Shown here in pieces: positions 24,001 through 31,019 of a stretch of 64,000 nucleotides of DNA. The notes below the pieces were generated by a model that did not search any database, was not told the DNA's origin, and saw only the letters and a program-made list of their open reading frames with translations. The translations under genes and the position numbers were made by a program. This stretch comes from Flavisolibacter amylovorans (GTDB taxonomy: Bacteria > Bacteroidota > Bacteroidia > Chitinophagales > Chitinophagaceae), in contig NZ_BAABGY010000002.1 in NCBI RefSeq assembly GCF_039541815.1, forward strand, positions 426,303 to 490,302. The letters are read 5' to 3'. Position 1 is the stretch's first letter. Every line of letters starts with the position of its first letter.

Positions 24001-26371
24001 CTGCGGTCACTACGGTAGTTCCCGATACGGGCGAGGAGGGCTGGGTTACGCTGATGTTGCTGATGGTACCCGTACAGCCGTTGTTATCGGTGATGACAAC
24101 GGTATAGAGGCCGGCTGCAAGGCCGGTGCGGTCCTGGGTGGTAACGCCGCCGCCGATCCAGTTATAGGTGTAGTTGCCCACGCCGCCGGAAGGGGTGAGG
24201 TTGATCGCACCGTTGGTGCCGCCGAAGCAGGCCACGTTGGTGACTACCGTGGTGCCCGATACGGGCGATGCGGGCTGGCTTACCGAAATGTTGCTGACGG
24301 TACCCGTACAGCCGTTGTCATCGGTGATGGTAACGGTATAGAAACCGGCTATCAGGTTGGTGCGGTCCTGTGTGGTCGGACCACTCTGCCAGTTGTAGGT
24401 GTAGTTGCCTACGCCGCCGGTAGGGGTGAGGTTGATCGCACCGTTGTTACCACCGAAACAGGCGACATTCGTCACTACTGTAGTTCCCGATACGGGCGAA
24501 GTGGGCTGGGAAACGGAGATGTTGCTGACGGTACCGGTGCAGCCGATTTCGTCAGAGATCTGTACCTGGTAGGTGCCGGCAGTAAGGTTCGTGCGGTCCT
24601 CGGTGGTGACGCCGCTTCCGATCCAGTTGTAGCTATAGGAGGTTCCGGTGCCGCCTGTGGGCGTGAGGTTGATGGCGCCGGTGTTCCCGCCAAAGCAGGC
24701 TACGTTGGTCACGACCGTAGTGCCGGATACGGCAGTCGCAGGCTGACCGACGGTAATGTTGTTCAGCGTCTCTACACAGCCATTGTCGTCGGTAACGGTA
24801 ACGCTGTAGGTGCCTGCAGCAAGACCGGTGCGGTCTTCGGTAGTAACGCCACCGCCCCAGTTATAGGAGTAGGGCGCCGTACCACCCGAGGGTGTCAGGT
24901 TGATGGTACCGTTGTTGCCACCAAAGCAGGAAACGTTGGAGACGACCGTAGTGGCCGACAGTGCGCTCGAAGGCTGGTTGATGGTGAAGTTGCGCGTAGC
25001 CTGGCAGCTGTTGGCGTCGGTGATCGTCACCGTGTAATTCCCGGCCGTAAGCCCGCTGGCCGCGTTGCCCGTTCCGCCGGAAGGCGACCAGCTGTAGGTA
25101 TAGGTGCCGAAGCCGGTGCCGCCGGAAACGGAAACGGAGGCGGTGCCGGTAGCGCCGCCGTAGCAGGCTACATCCAGCTTAGCCGTGGAAACCGAAAGCG
25201 CGGAGGGTTGTGTGATGGTGGCGGGAGCGGACGCTGTGCACCCCTTGCTGTCGCTTACCGTTACGCTATAAGCGCCGGCCGTGAGGCCGGTGGCGGTGGC
25301 GTTGGTGCCGCCGCTCGGCGACCAGGAGTAGTTGTAGCCGGGCGTGCCGCCGGAGGCAGCTGCGGTAAGAGCGCCGGTGCTGCCGCCGTTACAGGCCACG
25401 TTGGTAGTGGAGCTGATCGTAGCCGAAGGCTTCGCGTTGATGGTCAGGTTGCTGCCGTTGTCGGATGAGGTGACCGCAGGATCGTTACTTACAATACGGA
25501 TCCGGTAGCCGGTGCCGGTGGCGGTGGCCGCCGGGATCGTGCCGCTGATGGTACCCGAAGCCGCGTTGCCGCTGGCGGTACCCAGAGTCACCGGGGAAGC
25601 AAAGGAGCCGCTGCCGTCGGAAAGTTGCGCGGTAAAGGTGTTGCCGCTGTTGATGCCCGAAGACGTATACGGAATGCTCACTGAGGCTCCCGCGCAGAAG
25701 GGCGACCCGGAGATGGTGCCGACGGCAAGACTCGTGGGAATGGCCGCACTCGCATTGGCGATGGTGATCTTATTGAAATTCAGCTCGTCCACCGATACGT
25801 TGGAAGCAGCGGTGAACTGAATGGTGAGCGTGATGGAGGCCACATTGTTGTAGCCCGCAGCCGGCCAGGGGCTGGTAAAGGGCAGCAGCGATACCTTATT
25901 GGCGTTGGCATTGGAGGAGGTCGTAGCGCGCACCGGTGTGAAAGGCGAGGCGAGCTCGTGCTGGGCGATCGTATTGCCGTAATAATCCTTCATCAACAGG
26001 GTGAACACGTGGATCTGGTGGGTCACCTGGCTGCTGGTGCTGGTGACCGCATAAAAGGTGAGGTCCTTGAACGTGAACGTGCGCAGCACGGCCGGATTGG
26101 ACACTCCGTTCTCCGCCTTCCATACCACCGTTTCCGCCGCGCCGTTGGTGCCTTGGTTGATGAAGATGTTGGAGGAGCCGTCCGCAATGAAGATGTTGCT
26201 GACAACGAACTTGTCGCCCAGTTTCCTGAAGCCGGTACCCCCGCTGTTGAGGGCGCCGAGCGTTCCCATGACGTAAGTGCCGTCAGCGGTTCCGCTCTGG
26301 GCAATCGAGGACAAGGCGAGGCATACGGATGCCGCGAGCAGCCCGAGCTTTCGGGCGATTGTTTTTCTCAT
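21038..26371 (-). CDS. Giant SprB-repeat adhesin, T9SS cargo
   Basis: 1777 residues. Signal peptide 1-25 (cut after SSIAQ). Residues ~320-850 hold seven SprB-type repeats of ~75 residues, each with NVACFGGxxG, a W (SYNWxGSGV), T.DRTGLAAGTYSVxxTD and a closing QP. Repeats 4-6 are almost identical. A PKD-like domain (~855-943) precedes a LamG/concanavalin-like domain (~945-1165; DGNWHHVAVTYNG, KMDEVRVWNRAL), further Ig/PKD-like repeats (~1180-1690) and a type A T9SS sorting domain (~1700-1777; VSPNPSVGLTTVTL, GLTPGSYLLRI, QQVIKL). The protein should cross the outer membrane by T9SS and be displayed or shed; SprB itself is a gliding adhesin of Flavobacterium. No gliding partner gene is nearby. 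Paired Cys in each repeat may form disulfides. Confidence 0.92.
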   Translation of the reverse strand: MRKTIARKLGLLAASVCLALSSIAQSGTADGTYVMGTLGALNSGGTGFRKLGDKFVVSNIFIADGSSNIFINQGTNGAAETVVWKAENGVSNPAVLRTFTFKDLTFYAVTSTSSQVTHQIHVFTLLMKDYYGNTIAQHELASPFTPVRATTSSNANANKVSLLPFTSPWPAAGYNNVASITLTIQFTAASNVSVDELNFNKITIANASAAIPTSLAVGTISGSPFCAGASVSIPYTSSGINSGNTFTAQLSDGSGSFASPVTLGTASGNAASGTISGTIPAATATGTGYRIRIVSNDPAVTSSDNGSNLTINAKPSATISSTTNVACNGGSTGALTAAASGGTPGYNYSWSPSGGTNATATGLTAGAYSVTVSDSKGCTASAPATITQPSALSVSTAKLDVACYGGATGTASVSVSGGTGFGTYTYSWSPSGGTGNAASGLTAGNYTVTITDANSCQATRNFTINQPSSALSATTVVSNVSCFGGNNGTINLTPSGGTAPYSYNWGGGVTTEDRTGLAAGTYSVTVTDDNGCVETLNNITVGQPATAVSGTTVVTNVACFGGNTGAINLTPTGGTGTSYSYNWIGSGVTTEDRTNLTAGTYQVQISDEIGCTGTVSNISVSQPTSPVSGTTVVTNVACFGGNNGAINLTPTGGVGNYTYNWQSGPTTQDRTNLIAGFYTVTITDDNGCTGTVSNISVSQPASPVSGTTVVTNVACFGGTNGAINLTPSGGVGNYTYNWIGGGVTTQDRTGLAAGLYTVVITDNNGCTGTISNISVTQPSSPVSGTTVVTAASCAGSDGAIDLTPTGGTGPYTYNWIGSGVTSQDRSGLAAGTYSVQITDDNGCTGTVQVTVGTNTPTVNTVSNQTVCAGNSTSVTFSGANASSYTWTNNNTAIGLPASGTGNIASFTTTNAGNTPIVATITVTPQSAGCSGTATSFTITVNPAVAGGALSFGTGNDYAISNANIGISGNAPRTIEYYAQLSGTYAHQLNWGSTGNTNQVFGTFTINNRLYVYGWGPGDYEVPNFVTDGNWHHVAVTYNGTVIKVYIDGVEKTPAAGVARSYNTANGRLVIGMREDINNNVAAFTGKMDEVRVWNRALCFAEINNNRNGELQLPQAGLVAYYKMNAGTADCNNAGLNTLTDATGSNHATLVNFALSGSTSNWTAGYVSGNTPVYTAPSATIAYGASPYAVGTGTAAVTFTGTTGGTFSSTTGLSINGSTGTINLAASQPGTYTVTYQVSAAGGCDPFSTTTSVTLVNPFSATIAYGGSPYCDATGTATVTRTGTTGGTYSATPAGLAIDATTGTIDLGASQPGTYTVRYGTSPSDFTTTQVTIRPASAVNPTPNYTYCAGAATSPIVFTGIPGLSYSWTSTGNTGMGTSGTGTIPSFTATNNGTSPVEDRILVMAQGGTGCGALKPHVFRLTVNPTPALSTPSAQVLCAGSNASVAFAASLAGSTVSWTNNNTAIGLGAIGTDDINPFMTVNNTGSVQVATITATPRLMGCTGTPVSTTITVNPAAGTIAYDQAAYCQAGPAYLRNSGATGGVYTSTPGLVLHPATGVVNLAQSTPGTYTVTYTVASGGGCAATAATSITINPQASVDAPNNRVFCTATNTTPIVFTGSAASYSWTNDNPAIGLSASGTGNIPSFMASAGDQTAVIHVTPVGNGSTTCPGKTRVFRIYVRSCAVTISGDTGGDASTSRISTVQVSPNPSVGLTTVTLTQSGSYTLQLVNRLGAPMSAPRAFTGNRTQVDLSGLTPGSYLLRIVNTRTGEVKQQQVIKL
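23820..24950 (-). repeat. Tandem SprB repeat tract in coding DNA
   Basis: About five ~220-bp units that are near-identical in their central parts, encoding TNVACFGGNNGAINLTPTGG-type segments. Such a tract can expand or contract by recombination. Confidence 0.8.
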
Positions 26372-26550
26372 AAACAGATTTTTAGAGGTCAGGCGTGGTT
26401 TAGTCGCCCGGTGGCGGTTCGGTCGGAAAATCGGATTGGGGCCGTGGGAGGAGGCAGTTGGTTTTGGCCGGCACTGCCGTTGCGGGCAGCGTTGTCGGCG
26501 AAAGTGCTGGTTTTTGCCGACCTGTACTATACCCCAAATGGGTTATTCCC

Positions 26551-26635
26551 GGCCCGGCCCCAGCGCTACGCGCGCAACCTTTGCTTCGCTCGGTTGACCC
26601 CGAAGGGGGAACTTGGGTTGCTACTTTCTTTACGG
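26551..26635 (+). repeat. 85-bp dispersed direct repeat, copy 2
   Basis: GGCCCGGCCCCAGCGC to ACTTTCTTTACGG; aligns with 20708-20792. See copy 1. Confidence 0.8.
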
Positions 26636-26835
26636 TAGGGAGCGTTCTTCTGGTGCAGCATCTGAAAGCATGAATACCTGAACACATAAGAGACGGGAGG
26701 AGGTGTGGAGCTGAGCGCTGCATTCATGCCCTCCTCTCTTTCCTTCCTCTCCCGCTTATACTCAATTGCTCATGTACTCTATTGCTCGCTTGCTCCACCT
26801 CCCGCTCATTTGCTTCCCCCGGCCCGCTTAACGTA

Positions 26836-26862
26836 GCATGCCCCGACACCGTCGGGGCATGC
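26836..26862. repeat. Perfect 12-bp hairpin
   Basis: GCATGCCCCGAC, loop ACC, GTCGGGGCATGC. The core CCCCGAC-NNN-GTCGGGG also occurs in terminators at 47465-47504 and 63863-63889, but here no T run follows. Confidence 0.7.
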
Positions 26863-26939
26863 GCATCCACTGCTTCAAAAAATGGTACGGAGGAGAAAAG
26901 TTGATTCCGCCTAAGTTCCCCCTTTGTGGGACAGGGGGC

Positions 26940-26947
26940 TATATTTG
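26940..26947 (+). promoter_or_regulatory. -7 promoter element of glyS
   Basis: TATATTTG, 7 bases before the ATG. The 14-mer TATATTTGCGCCCT is identical to the one at 49934-49947. Spacing predicts a leaderless message. Confidence 0.6.
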
Positions 26948-26953
26948 CGCCCT

Positions 26954-28417
26954 ATGGCAACGGACAGCAATAAATTCCAGGCGATCATCGCCCACTGCAA
27001 GGAATACGGCTTCATCTTCCCCTCCTCCGAGATCTACGACGGGCTCGGCGCCGTGTACGACTACGGCCAGTGGGGCGCGGAGCTGAAGAAGAACATCAAG
27101 GATCATTGGTGGCATTCCATGACCCGTATGTACGAGAACATCGTGGGCATCGACGCCGCCATCTTCATGCACCCCACCACCTGGAAGGCTTCCGGCCACG
27201 TCGACAACTTCTCCGACCCGATGATCGACAACAAGGACTCGAAGAAGCGCTACCGCGTCGACCACCTCATCGAGGCGAAGATCGAGGCGCTGTCGAACGA
27301 GGGTAAGCAGCTCGAGGCCGACCTCCTGCAGGGCAAGATGGACCACCTCATCGCCGAAGGCGACTTCGCCGGCCTCAAGGAGCTTATCGAAGACGAGAAG
27401 ATCGTCTGCTCCGTGTCGGGCACCGCCAACTGGACCGACGTGCGCCAGTTCAACCTCATGTTTTCCACCGAGTTCGGCGCTACTTCCGACGAAGGCGACA
27501 ACACGATCTACCTCCGCCCCGAAACGGCGCAGGGCATCTTCGTCAACTTCCTCAACGTGCAGAAGACCGGCCGCATGAAGATCCCCTTCGGCATCGCCCA
27601 GATCGGCAAGGCCTTCCGCAACGAGATCGTGGCGCGCCAGTTCATCTTCCGCATGCGCGAGTTCGAGCAGATGGAGATGCAGTTCTTCATCCGCCCCGGC
27701 ACACAGAAGGAATGGTATGAATACTGGAAGGGCGAGCGCATGAAATGGCACCTCGACCTCGGCATCAGCCCCGACAAGTACCGCTTCCACGACCACGTGA
27801 AGCTCGCCCACTACGCCGACGCGGCCTGCGACATCGAGTACAACTTCCCCATCGGCTTCAAGGAGGTGGAAGGCATCCACTCGCGCACCGACTTCGACCT
27901 GCGCAACCACCAGGAGTACAGCAAGAAGAAGATGCAGTACTTCGACAACGACGTCGACCCCGCCACGGGCAAGCCCTATGGCAACTATATCCCCTACGTC
28001 ATCGAGACCTCCATCGGCGTGGACCGCACCGTGATGCTCGTGCTGAGCGAGGCCTACGAAGAGCAGGACCTGAGCACGCCCGAGCGGAAAGACGATCGCG
28101 TGGTGCTGAAATTCCCGCCGAAGCTCGCCCCCATCAAGCTGGCCGTGCTGCCGCTTGTGAAGAAGGACGGGCTGCCCGAGGTGGCGCAGCAGCTGATGAG
28201 CGACTGCAAAGGCGCGTTCAAGTGCTTCTACGAGGAGAAGGACACCATCGGCAAGCGCTACCGCCGCATGGACGCCATCGGTACACCCTTCTGCGTTACC
28301 ATCGATCACCAGTCGAAGGAAGACGGTACCGTCACGATCCGCTTCCGCGACACGATGCAGCAGGAGCGCGTGCCGATGAGCGAGGTGAAGCATCTGGTGC
28401 TTCGTTCGATGATCTGA
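26954..28417 (+). CDS. glyS: Glycyl-tRNA synthetase (single-chain, alpha2 type)
   Basis: 487 residues, typical for the dimeric bacterial/archaeal GlyRS. Class II motifs are visible: motif 1 region GAVYDYGQWGAELKKNIKDHWW, motif 2 FRNEIVARQFIFRMREFEQMEMQFF, motif 3 IETSIGVDRTVMLVL, and the C-terminal anticodon-binding domain (APIKLAVLPLVKKDGLPEVAQQL). LRPETAQGIFVNF is a family signature. It charges tRNA-Gly in the cytosol. ATG at 26954 lies just after the TATATTTG box. It is a single-gene unit ended by a terminator. Confidence 0.96.
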   Translation: MATDSNKFQAIIAHCKEYGFIFPSSEIYDGLGAVYDYGQWGAELKKNIKDHWWHSMTRMYENIVGIDAAIFMHPTTWKASGHVDNFSDPMIDNKDSKKRYRVDHLIEAKIEALSNEGKQLEADLLQGKMDHLIAEGDFAGLKELIEDEKIVCSVSGTANWTDVRQFNLMFSTEFGATSDEGDNTIYLRPETAQGIFVNFLNVQKTGRMKIPFGIAQIGKAFRNEIVARQFIFRMREFEQMEMQFFIRPGTQKEWYEYWKGERMKWHLDLGISPDKYRFHDHVKLAHYADAACDIEYNFPIGFKEVEGIHSRTDFDLRNHQEYSKKKMQYFDNDVDPATGKPYGNYIPYVIETSIGVDRTVMLVLSEAYEEQDLSTPERKDDRVVLKFPPKLAPIKLAVLPLVKKDGLPEVAQQLMSDCKGAFKCFYEEKDTIGKRYRRMDAIGTPFCVTIDHQSKEDGTVTIRFRDTMQQERVPMSEVKHLVLRSMI

Positions 28418-28429
28418 GGACAACCGCAG

Positions 28430-28710
28430 AACAAGGAATATCGAATATTGTGAAATGAGGAGGGACTGTGTTCCCTCCTTTTTTATGGGTGTAGTAGAAG
28501 CGAGGGGCAGGGAGAGAAAGAACGCGGATTGCACGGATTTTATACGATCAGCGCGGATTATTTACTACACGGTTCTGCTCACGGTTTCCTACACCCTAAT
28601 TTGGATCGATCGGTACGATTACCATCTACCCGTAGGCGGCTACAGTATCGATGGACGAACGAACAGATCTGCGTTCATCGTATCAATCATAAAAAATCTG
28701 CGTTCGTTCT
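28430..28710. repeat. GGATTGCACGGATTTTA inverted word repeat
   Basis: The spacer between glyS and ydcF holds AACGCGGATTGCACGG... (28521-28560) and the complementary words GATCTGCGTTCATCG and AAAAATCTGCGTTCG (28667-28705), an imperfect inverted pair sharing the text TTTTATACGAT/ATCGTAT. A short GAACAAGGAATATCGAATA word (28430-28449) belongs to the family at 44570-44690. Confidence 0.75.
28459..28484 (+). terminator. Terminator of glyS
   Basis: GGAGGGA (28459-28465), 6-base loop, TCCCTCC (28472-28478), then TTTTTT. Confidence 0.88.
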
Positions 28711-28722
28711 CTCAAAGGTGCC

Positions 28723-29487
28723 TCATCCTTTTCCGGTGAGCTTATACGTGACAATCCCGAGCCACTCCTTGATGAGCGGATCCCAGTTCTGCAGCGCGGT
28801 GGATTGCGGCAGCAGGTAGTCTTCGATGAGGTTGTTGCCGGTGCTGCGCGATACGTAATCGCAGGGGAAGGGATCCACGGGGATGCCCTGCTTCTCGAAT
28901 ACGGGCTCGGCGCGCGGCAGGTGCGCGGCGGAGGTGATGAGCAGGTAGGGGCCGGGGAGGTGCGTGCTGTCGAGGATCCGCTTCGTATTGCGCGCGTTCT
29001 CGAGGGTGTTGCGCGATTCGGTATCGGTAAGGATGTCGGCCGCCGGCACGCCGAGCTCCACCAGCCGCTGCTTCGCAAAAGTTGCCTCCTGGAATCCGTG
29101 GGCCACCAGGTAGCCGTTGCCCGCGGGCACGATGACCTTGCCGATATGCCCGGTCTTATACAACAGTGCCGCCTGGATAAAGCGGTCCGAGGCATCGTTG
29201 AAGTACCCGGCGTTGTCGGCTGCATTGTAGTTTACGAAGCCGCCGAGCACGATGCCCACCGGGTAGCGGCCGGTACGCTCCACCGGCACCGGGTCAGGCT
29301 CCCAGGCGCGGTAGATCGTGTTGATGAGCCAGGGGTTCGAGAACACGAGCAGCGTAAGAACCGCCGCCCGCAGAAAGCCCTTCCGCCGCCGCTCGTGCCG
29401 CCGGAAGATCCAGGCCAGCAAAAACAGGAGCAGGACCCAGATCAGCGGGCGGAACAACCAGAGGAGGATTTTCATCAGGAGGAACAT
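28723..29487 (-). CDS. YdcF/SanA-family (DUF218) protein
   Basis: 254 residues. The N terminus has a helix pair (LLWLFRPLIWVLLLFLLAWIF, FLRAAVLTLLVFSNPWLI), then the DUF218 domain: VGIVLGGFVNYN, RFIQAALLYKTGHIGKVIVPAGNG, FAKQRLVELGVPAADILTDTESRNTLENARNTKRIL, and YLLITSAAHLPRAEPVFEKQGIPVDPFPCDY. The conserved TESRNTxENA and TSAxHxPRA motifs are intact. Members such as ElyC and SanA act in envelope integrity; DUF218 activity is unproven. An ATG at 29475 is an equally possible start. It sits downstream of the flavoprotein gene on the same strand, separated by an inverted word repeat. Confidence 0.88.
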   Translation of the reverse strand: MFLLMKILLWLFRPLIWVLLLFLLAWIFRRHERRRKGFLRAAVLTLLVFSNPWLINTIYRAWEPDPVPVERTGRYPVGIVLGGFVNYNAADNAGYFNDASDRFIQAALLYKTGHIGKVIVPAGNGYLVAHGFQEATFAKQRLVELGVPAADILTDTESRNTLENARNTKRILDSTHLPGPYLLITSAAHLPRAEPVFEKQGIPVDPFPCDYVSRSTGNNLIEDYLLPQSTALQNWDPLIKEWLGIVTYKLTGKG

Positions 29488-29495
29488 CCGGAAAT

Positions 29496-29583
29496 AGGTT
29501 TAGAAGGTTTAGGGGGTTTAGGGGGTTTAGAAGGTTAGGGTACACAAACCAACCCCTAAACCGTCTAAACCCCCTAAACCTTT
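29496..29583. repeat. GGTTTAGGGGG inverted repeat
   Basis: Left arm 29496-29540 (GGTTTAGAAGGTTTAGGGGG and more), right arm 29551-29583 (CCCCTAAACCGTCTAAACCC and more) around a ~10-base loop. It fills the whole gap between two minus-strand genes and could form a long stem in RNA. Confidence 0.85.
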
Positions 29584-30324
29584 TTATCCATAAAGCTCAA
29601 GAACAACATCCTTCTTCTCAAACCCGAGCTTGAGGATGCGCTCCTTTGCCTCGTCTACCATGGCCTTCCAACCGCAGAGGAAGAACTGGGCGTGTGGCAA
29701 ACTGCCTTCGGCGGCCTGGTGGGTATGCACGAGGTCTTCGTATACATTGTGGACATAGCCGCAGCAGCCCTGCCATTGCTCGCGCGAAAGCGTGGGCAGG
29801 TAGCGGAAGCCCGGCAGGCGCTCCTCGAGTGCGCGGAGCTCGTCGTAATAAAGAAGGTCGCTTTGGGAGCGTGTGCCGAAGATGAGGTGCAGGCCCTGGT
29901 GCGCAATGTTGTGGCGCTCGATGTGGTGCAACATGCTGCGAAACGGGGCGATGCCGGTGCCGGTGCAGATGAGGTACAGGTCTTTCTGCAGGTCCTGGGG
30001 AAGTACAAACACACCTTGTGGACCCCGTAGTTGCAATTCCGTCCCAACCTGCACCTCATGGAAGAGGTACTGCGTTCCGGCGCCGCCCTCGAGCAGCACG
30101 ATCAACAATTCGAATTCGTTGGAGCCGTCGGGCCAGGAGGCGATGGAGTAGGAGCGCCAGCGCCGGTTGGGCTTTTCGTGAATGGGGAGATCGAGCGTCA
30201 CAAATTGACCGGGGGTGAAGTCAAACCGCTCCAATTCGGGCACTTTTACCCAATAACGGCGGGTATTGTGGGTGGCTTGCTCAATGCGCGTAACAATGCC
30301 GGTGCGCCAGGGTTGCAGTGCCAT
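29584..30324 (-). CDS. Ferredoxin-NADP reductase-like flavoprotein
   Basis: 246 residues from the ATG at 30324 (MALQPWRTGIVTRIEQATHNTRRYWVKV); a longer frame upstream lacks conservation. The FAD-binding motif is RWRSYSIAS (RxYS), the phosphate/NAD(P) motif is LICTGTGIAPFRSML, and the C terminus ends FFLCGWKAMVDEAKERILKLGFEKKDVVLELYG, with a terminal aromatic-Gly like short ferredoxin reductases. No iron-sulfur cysteines are present, so it needs a separate electron acceptor. The likely role is transfer of electrons between NAD(P)H and a ferredoxin or oxygenase. Confidence 0.88.
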   Translation of the reverse strand: MALQPWRTGIVTRIEQATHNTRRYWVKVPELERFDFTPGQFVTLDLPIHEKPNRRWRSYSIASWPDGSNEFELLIVLLEGGAGTQYLFHEVQVGTELQLRGPQGVFVLPQDLQKDLYLICTGTGIAPFRSMLHHIERHNIAHQGLHLIFGTRSQSDLLYYDELRALEERLPGFRYLPTLSREQWQGCCGYVHNVYEDLVHTHQAAEGSLPHAQFFLCGWKAMVDEAKERILKLGFEKKDVVLELYG

Positions 30325-30515
30325 AAACGGGGCAGTTTTAGGGGTTCTCCTGCAAAAATGCGTTAAACCGGCCGTTTTCCGGATTTTCTCGCAGCAATTG
30401 TGCAAACTGGCATAGTGATTGGAAATTATATACACGAAGCCGCTGATACAGCGTGACTTACGAAAGAAAAAGAGATCAAACTCAACATACTTTTTGTCGG
30501 ACGGTTTAGGTTAAA

Positions 30516-30549
30516 AGGGCTGGTATTCTTATCGGCCCTCTTTTTTTTT
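30516..30549 (+). terminator. Orphan plus-strand terminator-like hairpin
   Basis: AGGGC (30516-30520) pairs with GCCCT (30535-30539), followed by C and nine T. No plus-strand gene precedes it, so it may end a small RNA. Confidence 0.6.
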
Positions 30550-30701
30550 ATCTCAGATCGCGGATCGGTGATCTCATATCTGATGCTGACGCAAGATGTT
30601 GATTAAAGAGGTGTGATTTCAGATTTTTGCTGACGCCGCCTGAAGCGGTGCCCTTCCGGATCGCCGCCGGACCTCAAATGATTTTCTCTCCCGAAATTTT
30701 T

Positions 30702-30727
30702 AGCTGTCGCCGACAGCTTTTTTTATG
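30702..30727 (+). terminator. Orphan plus-strand terminator-like hairpin
   Basis: AGCTGTC (30702-30708), loop GCC, GACAGCT (30712-30718), then a run of T. As for the hairpin at 30516, there is no gene upstream on this strand. Confidence 0.6.
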
Positions 30728-31019
30728 CTTGTTTGTTTCGCCAGTAGGGTTCGGACTGAGCTACGGGAGGATCCCGAACCCGTGCATACACATCCGAACC
30801 TGGGAAGAACATTTCCACCGGAAGCGACTCTTACAAATTAACCAATAGACAAATAGACCAATAAACAACCTCCGGAGGGGCGAAATTTAACGGGCAACGC
30901 CTGGGCTTTTCGGCGCTAAATCTCGTAAATTTGGACGTCCTGAAGGAAAAACACACAAGTCGTGAACGGCCCCAAGCAAGCCCTCACCCCAAAAATCTGC
31001 TTATCAACAATAGTTTACA

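Larger units (their letters stand above)
26372..26953. other. Repeat-rich divergent intergenic region
   Basis: No gene is seen. It contains the second 85-bp repeat (26551-26635), a perfect hairpin (26836-26862), a CTCATTGCTC-like stutter (26760-26815) and a GTTCCCCCTTTGTGGGACAG motif (26915-26934) that resembles the end of the 85-bp repeat in inverse orientation, then the glyS promoter. Confidence 0.65.
30325..31019. other. Long intergenic region with orphan hairpins
   Basis: No protein gene is seen. It holds two plus-strand hairpins with T runs (30516-30549, 30702-30727) although the nearest upstream plus-strand gene ends at 28417; GATC/GATTTCAGATTT words at 30551-30632 with two GCTGACGC; a hairpin GGGTTCGG/CCGAACCC (30747-30781); an AATAGACCAATAAAC word block (30837-30867); and a TAAATTTG box (30926-30933) upstream of the next gene. 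Confidence 0.6.

Noticed and set aside
22934..25468. 844-residue plus-strand frame opposite the SprB adhesin
   Set aside because: Its apparent repeats only mirror the tandem SprB units of the minus strand.
30747..30781. tRNA or tRNA remnant (text like GTAGCTCAGT on the minus strand)
   Set aside because: No acceptor stem, anticodon stem or full cloverleaf can be drawn; only one 8-bp stem is supported.
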